A stretch of DNA of 64,000 nt from Tethya wilhelma. Lineage: Eukaryota; Porifera; Demospongiae; Tethyida; Tethyidae. Positions 1 to 11,214 of the stretch are shown in pieces; positions within the stretch are counted from its first letter, which is position 1; the number at the start of each line of letters is the position of its first letter. The translations under genes and the position numbers were made by a program. Where the stretch lies: the NCBI GenBank assembly GCA_964030475.1, contig CAXIPT010000002.1, positions 14,843,095 through 14,907,094 on the forward strand, read 5' to 3'. Under the pieces are notes generated by a model that did not search any database, was not told where the DNA came from, and was given only the letters and a program-made list of their open reading frames with translations.

Positions 1-3000
1 AGTTTGGAGCTTTTTTGAAAGAGTTTGAAGAGTGGTTTGACTGAGGGATGATTTGCAATTTATTTCTTGAACAATGGCTTGAATTTGTGCTCCACAAGAC
101 ATATTATTATTTTTCAGTGCCAAAATCTTATCATTACATATATTCATTTTTTGAAAGGAATCTAGAGTGTTTTTAAATGGATAGGGCTCATTTTTGACAA
201 GTTCCTCTAGCAAGGGTTGGATTTCAGCTATATTGGGTCTCTTGACAGGATTGTTGCTTAGACACTTCTTGGAAAGATGTGATAATGGGTTAATATCTCC
301 CATTTTGAGAAAGTATTCACCTCTCATATCTACTTGTGATACCGGGATGAGTTTGTCTGGATCATTAGGATCATGAGTGGTTTCACCACAGAGAGGAATT
401 GGCCATACTTGTAAGAAAACATGAATAATGAGTACACCAAATGAGAAAATGTCTAGTTTTGCATTATAGATTGGTTTAGCAACTTTTGCCTCTGGTGGCA
501 TGTATGCCTGTGTACCAGGAGCAACTGTCATTGTCATGCTCTTTGCAGCTAAACATCTATTACTCGACCCACACCAAAATCAGCTATTTTTGCTTGCATT
601 CCATCGGAAAGAAGAACATTATTTGCAGTAAGATCTCGATGGACAAATGGAGGATCTTGTTCATGCAAAAACCTCAGACCAATGCACACATCAAGCAGAA
701 TTTGGTACTTTAGACACAGTGGGATAGGGGTTGAATTCAAACACTTGTTTAAAGATAATGGCATATATTCGAGTATCAACATGGGAATACTAGACCCAGG
801 AGAAAAATGGATTCCAATTACTTGCACGATATTTGGATGTCGGAAAGTAGCATGTTGGATACACTCCATTTCAAACTTTCGAAGTATACTACTTCTTTGA
901 TCTGAAGGGACATCATCAAGAAATGTTTCGTGAAGTTTTTTTCCAGCACACCTACAAAAAATTAATAATGAAAACATTTTAAACCTCAATATTGGGGGTA
1001 AATTATAAAACTAATAAAAGCACCATGGTCGGCATCCGTTTCTGATCTATGAATTATATATCCTAGTACTAATATTATTTGTAAACTGGCATCTTGCAAG
1101 CATCACACCTAGCTAGCTACTGTATAACGGGAAATGTTTGCAGGTCCAAATTTTCGCGATAAAGCATGTAGGAACGCTAGTTCATTTTTTTATGGTTCAA
1201 TTTTTCGCGGATTCTACATCAAGTACATGTACAGTGCAGACAGCAATGACGTACGTGCGCAAGCGCTATTCGAGTCACGTGTTCAAATTTTTACGGTTCT
1301 TTTTTTCGCGGTCAGATCGCCACCGCGAAAATCGCGAAAATTTGAACCCTGCGAAAATTTCCCACTATACGGTATCAGTATGAGTCATAGTTTAGGCCTA
1401 TGCTCATAAGCATGTTCATAGCGCTCATCTGAATGAAGTAAACATATTTGCTATGACAATATTCATATATCCTCAGGTTGAGCACACGTATACTTAGACT
1501 CCAGGGAATGGGAGAAAAAAAAGGAGCCTGGTACACACCGTTTGTGCCTGCGCTTAATTATCCCAACTTTCTGGGATTGGGATATTTTGTGCACACTTGC
1601 TATACATTGATGTCATAAGTTATGAATATCGTAAAATTGTGAACAGTAAAATGTAATGGCATGACTGACCTTGGACGCTCGCCGATCATAGCTTAGCCTG
1701 TTTTCACAAAATTCTGTAGCAAATAGCAACTTAAGACACAATTGTCCAGAAAATACCAACCTATCCTGTCTCAGTGGCTTTGGTACGAGGCAAGTCAATA
1801 CGGTAAAAATACTAGCTGTGCACAGTATGATAGTTCTACCTATTAGATTGCTTGTTCAACCTGATGGTCATTAAGTAAGTGCTGTGTGACTTACTTTGCC
1901 TGTACAGGCTGCGTCATCAAGTGATATGCCTACAATCGTGTGTCGTCATTTCCCTAGAACGCATGGATTTTCAAATTTTAATCAGCGCATTCGCAAACAG
2001 TATGTATAAGGGTCACTCCGGGTATAAGGCTAACATAAAAGCTTATAAAATGCTGAATAGCTAGTAGCAATAGAGGCATTGAGAAAACTTTGACGCTTCC
2101 AAGGAAGCCAACTCCAGGAGCTCAGCCAGGTTGGTGGATCATCACATGTACATGGGGTGGTGTACAAACAGGGAAAGTGTGAAAACCAACATCTCAGCAA
2201 CTAGACAGAAAAAGCCAATTTCACTTCTTACAAATTCAATTTATATTGTGGACATATCAATATACTTTGACTCTTACTGCCAGAATTTTTCAGTTTTTCA
2301 CGGCACAAACACACACACACACGCACACAAACCGACAACAGTAACCCTCGCTATGAATATGCAGATGGTAAGGGTTAGTAATATAATATACTGTATAGCA
2401 GGTAAATTTGGCGAGCTTAAAATTTGGCTAATTCCCATTAATTTTTAGGATTATTGGCAATTTTTAATTTGGCGATTTAATTCCGCACGCTGCATATTTA
2501 TATGGGCACACGTGCGTCTTAAACTGTTTTGGCGATTTTTAATTTGGCGATTTGAAGAATAATTCGGCAATTCGCCAAATTTACCCACTATATGGTATCA
2601 TGTATGCATGTCTGCTTTTTGCATTACGAACATTATAATCATTCATACATAAAGCAGTAGAGCTTGCGAGCAGAGTTAGTAATAGAGCAATAGAGCGGGT
2701 GCAATCAACATCATTGCAATTACATAATGAAGGCACCATGCTATATACACAGTATCAACATATCGTGTGTCGTGACACTCAAAGCCAGCCCAGGTTCCAC
2801 CACTGATATAACTCTGTGATGGAGCAGAATATGCAAGTCACAGGCTGTAAGATATGCTATGATAATATACATGATTGTACTGGAATGCTCAACTGTTGAA
2901 AAATCATAGATAGTAGAATCTATGGTAAAATAGTTGGAGTATAGCCAGGAACCGACCTGAGCCTGATTCCAGTACTGAGTCACTTTAAAAAAAAATCTAT

Positions 3001-6000
3001 ACATGCAAATACATGTAGATGCTTGCATAGAAAGCAGGCCAACCCTTGTCTGTCTTTCCAAGGAACACTGACCAACAGCAGTAGCAGCATAGACCTGACC
3101 TGAGAATAGCCTGGGACTTCCATGACCTGATGCAAATAGTCAACCATAGGCAGACTGAAAATTTACACATGCCAATACATCTACATCCTTATATAGAAAG
3201 GGTTAGAAAGCAGGCTAGCTCTTGTCTGTATTTTGAAATAACACTGACTAGTATCAGCAGAGACTCACCACGCAGTACGTGATCATTTGCTCTGATTCTA
3301 AATAACGCACACTAAATCTGTAGGCGTGGCCTCAAAGCTAAGCGCTAAAAAGAAGCACCAAAATCCCAATCTCAGCAAAAACAATGTTTTGGGCTGCAAA
3401 AATGTAATTCTACAAGATGATTCACTCTGTATGAACGTAAGTACCATCAATTTTATCGCTAGAGCTACCTTTCTTGAGATTTCGCATGAACAGACAGACA
3501 AAAGACTACCATAATCCTCTGCACGTGCTACGCACGGCTTAATCACTTCTGTATGGCAAATAGACAGGTGCTAGTATGGTTTGTGTACAGACCTAGACTA
3601 GGTGTAGCTGCTCTGCAACAGAGCTAAAAAGAGTAAACAGTTGTGGTTTGAATGTAAAGCTAGAGACACCAAAGAAACCAGGGAGATGGGGATAAGATAC
3701 TACAGAATTCCTCAGATGTCTGTCACAAAGTGGGCACTATTGATGAAGGCAATAAGAGCAAGAATTTTGAACCAACATCTCATACAATAATAGTCAGCAC
3801 TTCGTACGTGGGAAGAATTAAGTATACATTATATTATTGTAACTTTAGTCTAGTAATGCCTGCTTTTAAAGTCAGCATAAGCCATTACAGTTGCATGCAT
3901 GCTCCAGGCTCATTCTCATAACTCATTTCACCACTGCAAGCACTATATAGTGACATTGTACATGAAGGCCTGATGCGTAGTTGGAATGGGCCGACTGTCC
4001 CATTGACATAATACAAAATGTTCATGCTTATAAACTTTCAGGGAAAGAAAGCTTAGTCTTCGAATGCATCTAGTAGCCTCCCCCCAGACAGTTTGCTAAC
4101 ACCATCTAATCCATTGGCTAAATCATGAACCTGGTCACAATATAAACAAAAAGTATTCAGCACCTAAAATTAAGATTAAAGAAGAGTCTTGAGTTCAGCA
4201 TCAACCATATACCTTCAAGTAGTTTCAAGATATTCAGGCAACTTGTTTTCTGTGTAGAAAAGGGTCGCCAATTTAAGTTCTTGGGTGTAATGGCTGCCAT
4301 ATGGAGAAGGCACTTTTTGCTTTGTAGCTAGCGACTCATTGAGAGACATGAAAAACTGATGGCAAAAGTGACTGAGGACAAATTCTTTTTCTTATCTTGG
4401 CAAAGACTTTTCTCAGAGATCATTCACTTTCAGAAGCTCATTCTTGAACAAATGAACCTGGTTGCTTGAAGAAGAAGACGATGGAAAAACCATACTTTTG
4501 GGCTCATTAGAAAGAGAGTGAGCTAAATAGTAGCTTAAGAAGCCTTTCAATGTAAAGCATTCAGTTTTGCAAAGTTATTTGTGTAAATATTTGCATCACG
4601 CCGAGGGCTTATCGACCGCCAAAGATGGGAGAGGGCGTGTAACGGTGACCCGGCAAAATTTATATCAAGTCTAAAAATACCATATAGCGGGAAATTTCCG
4701 TGGGGTGCAAATTTTCGTGACTAACTCCTGAGTCATGAAATTTTCCCTCCCATGAAAATTTTTTCTGAGGTCAAAGCTCACGATACTCGCCACGTGCACT
4801 TTGTCAAAGACTTCAGTTCTCTGTTCCTTGCCCGTCTTTTCAAGAAGTTTGCAGTCTAAATAGCTATTTCTAGCTAGAATAGTATTCTACATGTATACCA
4901 AAGCAGATAAACTGTCACAAGACCTTCAAGCGCTGTAAGTTGGACATACTTGAGTCACGAAAATTAAAACCATGAATACTATCTTCTGAAGTGCGGTCTA
5001 GGCTTTTCCCGAAAATTTACACCCCTGAAAATTTCCTGCTATACAGTAGTACAAACCACAAGTTATGTGAAATTATGCCACATTCGTATGCAGTACTACT
5101 GGTATTTAAAATCGAAGAGAAAAGTTTGTGCAATACACGTACTAAAAGCCTATATGAACTACAAGAATTATCAGCGTACATAAGCATCAAGATCCTCAGC
5201 TTCAGTGTTTCAACGCTAGATTACTCGGACTCCTAGACAACTATGTGCATTGCTAGCAGGAGAGTTATGAGCAGTGAACTTTGGCCCTCAATTTTCCTCT
5301 CAATAAACGTTGGAGATAGAATAGTATGTCTTTGAGTACTAGCCACTTGGTCAGACTCAGGCATTCTGTGTTGGTACTAGCAGAGCATAAGTAAAAACCG
5401 TAAACTACCAGATCATACCATACGTGACAAAACCATCTACATTTAGTATATCCGGTCATTTGAATTTTGCTTGGTACACGTAGCATATGCAACGCTAAAT
5501 GCTCTCTCCTACCTTCGGCAGTCAATAAGCCCTTGATTGCGCTAATGGGCCACCCGGGCCATCCGCACCATTCCTGTGTACCCAGTACTACTGTACTGGG
5601 GATACACACATAAAAATAACATTTCAGTTTGATTTTTTGTGATCAAATGGTGTTCATGAAAATCGTGAAAATTTAACTGCTGCAAAACTAAACTGTTACA
5701 GTAGTACAACGATTAGTATTTACTAGAGAATATAGTTTTAATATGAATGATCATGTGCAGTGTGCACCAGAAAGCAAATAATGTTCCTCTATAGCATCGA
5801 TCCTTTGTTGCTAGTTGATTTCAGCTGACCTTAGTCACTGATGTTTAAGGGTCAATGCTGCTCCTTTATAGTCCAGACATGTTTATACTTTCTTAGGATA
5901 AGCTATACCGTATAGCCGGAAATATTGACGGTCAAAAAATTTTCCAGTTGGCTCCGTAGAATGTAAAATTAAAACATTAAAATTTGATGATTTGTGCGCG

Positions 6001-9000
6001 CGGATAATACATTCATATACGGCACCCAAAATATTGGCGGATTTAAACTTGACGATTTGGACTTTGACCGTCAAACTGTCAAACTAAAATCCTGTCAATA
6101 TGTTTCACAATGGATAAAATTTTATGTCACTTTTCATATTATACTTGACTTGTGGAGTCCACTTGTACGTATCAGTACCATTGTGCCACCACAGGCACTA
6201 ATCCTGTTCCCAGGGGACAAGGTTTTGATGTGTGTGTTAAGTAGATATAGAGTATATTACTAGTAGATATATATAGTACTAGTAGATATATGTAACTCAC
6301 TTGGACCTTTTATGGCAAAATTGCTAATTACTACTATTCCTCCAGACAGTAAAAAATGCAACGAGTGCCTTCTTGTCATTAAGCCTCAGCGCGTGCGTAG
6401 CACGTGCAGAGGGTTACGGTAGTCGTTTTGTGTGTGTGTCTGTTACTGGATAATCTGAAGAATGGCAACTCTAGAGTCAAAATGGAAGGTACTTACGTTC
6501 ATGAATCGAAATTATCTTGAAATATTATGTTTGGCATCTTGCAAAACGCTGTAGTTTCTGAGATCTGAGGCTTTTGTGCTTCTCTGAGCGCTTTTTAGCT
6601 TCTAAGCTTCGAGACCACACCCATCACATATAGTGTGCGTTATCTAGAAATTGAGTAAAGCATGGACTGCATGGCTCAGTTGGCTTATAGGTGTCTTACT
6701 TCTGCTTGGACAGGTAAGTAACTGAGCTATACACTTGATTGTGTGTGTTCTGTCAGTGTCAGAACACCACTGTATTCCTTACTTAGCACCAGATTCCTGG
6801 GTCAGTGTGTAAGACATCATCTCAGTGGCCATCACACTCACTGTCACTGCAGACAAAACTGAGATTAATGACTTGGCTGTCCAAAGCTCACTAAATCCGT
6901 TATTGTATGTTGAAATTTGAGATTGCCCAGGTGGCTGGCCGTTACTGACTTCCTGGGCCTTGTATTAGTAGTCAGTACTGCCAGATGCAGGCGTGCATGT
7001 CACTAGTTTTGTTGATGCTAGTTTGCGCTGAGGCTTATGCACCGTAGGTGCTTTCATTGTTGTCAGTGAGCTAGATTTCACATAACCACACAATAAGCCT
7101 GCCTTGAATATTTAAGCTAGCTCTCTTGGCATGAATCTGGATTCAGTCAAACTGGTTGAAACTGGATTAGCTGAAGCTCTGAATTGAGGCGGCAATTAAT
7201 CCAAGATCAAGGAAAATGACCTACATTTCTTACACAATTAAAAGAAGCATTCAAAAAAAACAAGAAAGCTAGTTCTCTATATGCAAAACAAAATTGTTTC
7301 AATTCATACATTTACCTGTTGAGCTTGCAAAAAAAATGGAATATTTACATTGTACACACCTGTGATACGATCACATCAATAATGTGGTTCAATTCAGGTT
7401 TGCATTAATACTGACAGCTATAATCTGAGATGAATTAACCCTTTCAAAGCATATTCTAACCACTTTGAAGTACACAAGCATATGACATACCGTAAATCGC
7501 GAAATTTTCGTGTTAAAAATTTTTTGTGCGTTAAATTTTCATGTTGAATAATTTTCGCAGCATCGCCGCGTTACGCAGCCCCACCCACTATTTTGCAATT
7601 TTTCGTACGTTTAATTTTTGTAGTCCGCAGCGACTACGAAAATTTAGCAACTACGAAATTTTTATGATTTACGGTAGGTTACTGGTAGCCTCGTTCCCAG
7701 GCTCCTCGCTCGCGAATATTTTCTTCGAAAATAAGGAGAGAGAGAGCCTGGTATATTTTACCACATGAGTGATGCAATCAATGACGCGCTTTGATTTTTT
7801 TAATGAGCAATAACGTACGTCTTTTACTCACGTGATAAAATGCTCTCTCTCTCCTTATTTTCGAAGAAAATATATGCGAGGGAGGAGCCTGGGAACAAGG
7901 CTAGGTTACTGGCAGTGTTAGATCTAGAGGGAGTTTAGGAGACATATCTCGCTGTAGATCATTCTTCTCCATATAAATTTATTCTCCTGTATACATATAT
8001 GACTACAAGTAAAAAAAAACACATTGGAAATGTACTGAGATATAGGAATGGCCAAATTGAAAAAGAAAGCAAACAAGATGGAATGGCTGCTTGAGTGTGT
8101 GCAGAATTCTTCCTGCATGGGCTGCATGTAGTACTCTCTTCCCATGTTGAGTCCCTCATGTTGCCCAGAGAATTAATTCTTTACACACTCAAACAGCCAT
8201 TCCATCTTGTTTACTTTCTTTTTATGATTTGGCCATTCCTATGTCTCATTACATTTCCAATGTTTTTTTAAAATTGTTTGTTCTCATTTATTCAGAATTC
8301 TATGAATCATATTTGAGTTCGTGTGTATATGGTAGTTACTTGTACACAATCAGCATGGATATTATAGCATATCTCCTATTTCGCCTTGTTTCCTAGGTTA
8401 TTTCAAGGTGACATGAGCCATATCATACTTCCTAGAGGGCAAAAGGATGATATGGCTCATATTATACATGTACTCCCCCCAGGCAATGGTTTTAGCCAAT
8501 GAGGATTGTCAAATTTTGATGAATATTGTTCTCTAATTTGCATGTTGTTCCTTCATTAATTTAAGTGCATGAAGATGTAGTGTTGTTTAGCGAGCCTTTT
8601 TAAGCTGTCAGCAAGAGAGAGAATATGTCCAAAAAGGCATATTGGAAGCAGTCACAACAGAAAGTTCACGTTCTACGTAAACAGCCTTTGCCTTCGGGCT
8701 GCGCCCTCAGGCTCAGGCAGTTTACTGCCATAAATCCTTAAAAACCAATAGATAACTATTTATACTTATAATCTATGCTATCAGTAAAGTGGAGCATCTC
8801 AGCATGCAGGTTGGAGGTCAGTGTATGTAACAAAATTTACTTGCTTTGCTCATCTTCTTATAATGACAACTAGAAAAGTACTCCATTTACCTCCTAAATA
8901 TTGAAGACCGAAAGGTTATAGAGACTTTAACACATCCAGAAATCTTCAGGTAAAGCTGTAAGGCAACGAATATTCAGATTCCAAATAATGCACACTTGTC

Positions 9001-10795
9001 TATTTGGAAAATCATCGCCAACTTGATTTCCAAAGTAGTTAATGAATTATTAATGAGTATATAAATAATGGCTGCCATACGGAGAAGGTGATTTTGTCTT
9101 GTACCTAGCAAATGAGGTATTGAGATGAACTGCAAAAAGCACGTGAAGACAAACAAACCAATTAAGTTCATTCATTCAAGAATCAGCTTCTGAAAGTGAG
9201 CGGTCTTTGAGAAAAGTCATTCCAACTTAGACGAAGAAGAAGAAGAAGAAGATAGAGAAAACTGGAGGCTTAATTGGCATAGTACTTTAGCAATGTTTTT
9301 AGGCTATGTTCTTGGGCTCATTAGAAAGAAAATAAGCCTTAGAAGCCTTTTAGAGTTAAGCGGCCAGTTTTTGCAGAGTTATTCGCGTGAATATTTGTAT
9401 TGCGCTAATGGGCCATCAGTGCCATTCCTATGTACCAAGTACTATCGTACTAGGAATAGAGGTCTCCCGATTTTTCTGTCTTAGATCTATCACTATTTAC
9501 AGGCTGTCTTGGCCATTTCGTGACACTTAGGCCTTATTTACACAGAAACGTTTTTGTTTAGTTTTGGAAAATGGGTGCATGTCAGATTTGTGCTTACACG
9601 AATACACATATACACATTTTGCAATGCACACTTCATACTACGTCATGTATGGTGCGCATGTGCTAATCAAGTTTTGAATCAGCAAAATTTCAAAAGACTT
9701 GCTATTGAAAAAGAAAAACTGAGCAAGACAATAAAACTACCATAATTTATAGCCAGAAATATTGACTGAATGGTGGCCAAAATATTGGCGGATTTAAATT
9801 TAAATAATCTGGTAATAATTGTAGATTTGATTAGTGATAATGTAGAATGACATAAATACTATACAACACTCCCAGAGGAGGTACGAAAGCATCAATATTC
9901 CACCTGATTTTCAGTGAAATTCACGTGATTTAATTGCATTCCATAAAGGCATTGAGCGCGTATGACTTTAGCGACTAGATATTGCAAGCTTTTTGAACAT
10001 CTTTGCAAAGATCTGAGCTTTTCCAGCTTATGTATAGGCCAAAAAATCAGTTTGGCTGCCACTTAAGCGCTTCAGCAAGTCTGCATCCCTCTGACCAAAA
10101 TTTTCATCGCCATCTACCACACAGAGAGTTGCTTGAATCGAGGGGCAGGGGGGCCCAGATTCTTTCTTGAACTTTTCTCGATAGTTTGGTACCAAATTTG
10201 CCCAGGGAAGTCGCGGGCAACCCTGAAAACTAGAGAGCCTAAGATAAAGTACTACTTGCATACTGGACGCTCAAAGCTGAGTCAGCAAAATAGATGGATC
10301 ACGTGACCCTTTCGTACCTCTCTAGCTCTGCAACCAGAGGAGGTACGACACGAGTGCGCCTTTGCTGAGCTGGCAAGTCTCTTAATTACATTCCAATCAC
10401 GTGACCGCAATACTTCCCAATGAGAGATGATCACGTGCACCCCATTTGCCAGCTCAGCAAAGGCGCACTCGTGTCGTACCTCCTCTGCTCTGCAACACTC
10501 CAATGTCACTGTTGAAAGATTATGTAACTAACTTGTCCAGGAGGTTATCGCTACATCAAATCTACATTACCAGATTTTGATAAGTGGAACAACTCTTGGG
10601 TAAGTAGGATATGTACCAGACTCTTCCATTCATTGCGAAGAGTCTGGCCCGCGAAATAATTTACGCATACCTTAATCCCTTGACAAACACTTCCACCACG
10701 ACTCCATAAGACCCTCTGCCTATTTCAAGTTCTGAAATATCAACACGGTTTAATTTTAAGTTTTCCAACTGTTTCTGCACCGAGCTGTCATCCAT
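1..10795 (-). CDS. Protein kinase, two exons visible, 3' end outside window, frameshifted
   Basis: Exon 1 (10795-10671) starts at ATG and encodes about 41 residues ending in a glycine-rich loop (GRGSYGVVVEV). Its GTATGCG donor joins, in phase, the TTTTTGTAG acceptor of exon 2 (951 to the window edge). Exon 2 supplies the VAIK-type lysine (CAGKKLH), the catalytic loop HRDLTANNVLL, the DFG motif, an APGTQAYMPPEA P+1 loop and the C-lobe (FSFGVLI, RP motif), then a helical, Gln-rich tail. Just after DFG the frame breaks: at the T run at 553-551 the first frame hits TAG, while the rest of the domain continues in another frame, as if one T were missing. This is either a homopolymer sequencing error or a recent inactivation. 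HRDLxxxN and the MPPE motif place it among tyrosine-kinase-like or diverged animal kinases; the substrate is unknown. The intron is about 9.7 kb and rich in repeats. Confidence 0.8.
1118..1374. repeat. MITE, TACCGTA superfamily (GGGAAATTTTCGC subfamily)
   Basis: Inverted ends of about 40 bp: the left TACTGTATAACGGGAAATG pairs with the right end CCCACTATACGGTA, followed inward on both sides by AAATTTTCGCG. It lies in the kinase intron. The copy at 44607-44816 is a close relative. Confidence 0.75.
2389..2597. repeat. MITE, TACCGTA superfamily (TTTGGCGA subfamily)
   Basis: Left end TACTGTATAGCAGGTAAATT and right end CGCCAAATTTACCCACTATA with inverted symmetry. Internal TTTGGCGATTT blocks are repeated three times. 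Confidence 0.7.
3295..3545 (-). repeat. Dispersed 260-bp repeat, copy 1
   Basis: Starts TCTAAATAACGCACACTAAA with GTAGGCGTGGCCTC and finishes with GCACGTGCTACGCACGG. It matches the 6375 and 28660 copies in reverse. Confidence 0.7.
4225..4600 (+). repeat. Dispersed 500-bp repeat, copy 1
   Basis: Shares TAATGGCTGCCATA(T/C)GGAGAAGG, the TTCTTGAACAAATGA segment and AAAGTTATTTGTGTAAATATTT-type sequence with 8970-9465 and, in reverse, with 41370-41882. Confidence 0.65.
4678..5048. repeat. MITE, TACCGTA superfamily, large copy
   Basis: Left end TACCATATAGCGGGAAATTT and right end GAAAATTTCCTGCTATACAG form inverted ends. The interior contains further GAAAATT/AATTTTC blocks and ordinary sequence, so other DNA may be captured. 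Confidence 0.65.
5906..6105. repeat. MITE, TACCGTATAGCCGG subfamily, right end decayed
   Basis: Starts TACCGTATAGCCGGAAATAT and contains the ATTGACGGTCAAA and TTTGACCGTCAAACTGTCAA blocks shared with the copies at 33551 and 53821. The terminal CCGGCTATACGGTA is missing on the right. Confidence 0.7.
6375..6655 (+). repeat. Dispersed 260-bp repeat, copy 2
   Basis: GTAGCACGTGCAGAGGGTTA, GGTAGTCGTTTTGTGTG, then TCGAGACCACACCCATCACA and the end AGTGTGCGTTATCTAGAA. Confidence 0.7.
7488..7676. repeat. MITE, TACCGTAAAT subfamily
   Basis: Inverted ends TACCGTAAATCGCGAAATTT and ATGATTTACGGTA, with repeated AATTTTCGT/ACGAAAATT inside. Confidence 0.75.
7687..7903. repeat. GCCTCGTTCCCAGG inverted-repeat element, long form
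   Basis: Left AGCCTCGTTCCCAGGCTCCT and right GGAGCCTGGGAACAAGGCT are inverse. AATATTTTCTTCGAAAATAA and its inverse continue the arms, separated by about 80 bp of unpaired sequence. Confidence 0.8.
8012..8270. repeat. Long-TIR MITE, copy 1 (kinase intron)
   Basis: Inverted arms of roughly 80-90 bp beginning AACACATTGGAAATGTACTG and including AACAAGATGGAATGGCTG. The second copy at 42199-42463 shares both arms and the AGAATTCTTCCTG segments but has a different centre. Confidence 0.85.
8970..9465 (+). repeat. Dispersed 500-bp repeat, copy 2
   Basis: Begins near ATTCCAAATAATGCACACTT, carries ATGGCTGCCATACGGAGAAG and a GAAGAA run, and ends with GCGCTAATGGGCCATCAGTG and CCATTCCTATGTACCAAGTA. The short open frame inside is part of the repeat. 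Confidence 0.7.
9738..9830. repeat. Fragment of TACCGTATAGCCGG-subfamily MITE
   Basis: TTATAGCCAGAAATATTGAC followed by CCAAAATATTGGCGGATTTA matches the interior of the 5906 and 53821 copies. No right terminus remains. Confidence 0.55.
10335..10490. repeat. 156-bp inverted repeat near the kinase first exon
   Basis: The block AGGAGGTACGACACGAGTGC plus GCCTTTGCTGAGCTGGCAA recurs in inverse as TTGCCAGCTCAGCAAAGGC and its continuation. Arms are about 45 bp. Between them is a segment with two TCACGTG sites. A degenerate one-arm relative occurs at about 22365. Confidence 0.85.
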
Positions 10796-10842
10796 CTTGC
10801 ACTTATTCGACGACCTATATGTATGTAGTCCGAGATCCCTTG

Positions 10843-10935
10843 GGCCTGCAGGTACTAGGTACCACGTGCAGGTGCACGTGCTCGCCCTAGATCGCGACGT
10901 CCGTCCCGGATCCCGACGTCATCGCGACCAGAGTG
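10843..10935 (-). promoter_or_regulatory. GC-rich putative kinase promoter with paired CACGTG and GACGTC boxes
   Basis: Just upstream of the kinase ATG is a GC-rich patch in an AT-rich setting. It holds two CACGTG E-boxes (10863-10868 and 10875-10880) and two GACGTC sites (10896-10901 and 10915-10920). CACGTG is bound by bHLH-zip factors such as Myc/Max and USF, and TGACGTCA-like sites by CREB/ATF. The motif pairing is seen in the sequence; promoter function is inferred from position. Confidence 0.45.
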
Positions 10936-11214
10936 ACCACATGCAAATTATGTAAGTCTTGTACAACAACATTATGAACAGGGAAAAAAGAAACAACAAA
11001 ACGTTACAACCAACTATTAAATGAACAGTCGTAGAGTGCAATGAAGACAGTAAACTTACTTTAGAAATGATAACTATTGTCATGCATGGTGGGGAAAGAA
11101 TGTTTCATAAAAAAATAATATTACTAATAATTATTACAGTACACAAATGATAAATCATTCATATACATAATTAAAAAATTAATAGAATAGTACTGTATTT
11201 CGAAGTCCAAGTTT

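Larger units (their letters stand above)
954..10670 (-). other. 9.7-kb repeat-filled intron of the kinase gene
   Basis: I find no credible coding exon here on either strand. The short ORFs lie in repeats or lack codon structure. At least five TACCGTA-type inverted-repeat elements, one long-TIR element, one GCCTCGTTCCC element, copies of two dispersed families and a strong palindrome near the 5' end account for a large share of the length. The remainder is AT-rich sequence with no feature I recognise. This intron is far longer than almost all others in the window, most of which are tens to hundreds of bases. Confidence 0.7.

Noticed and set aside
9293..9484. 63-codon ORF with a near copy at 41126-41479
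   Set aside because: Both are inside the dispersed 500-bp repeat and differ by frame breaks; a repeat, not a gene family.
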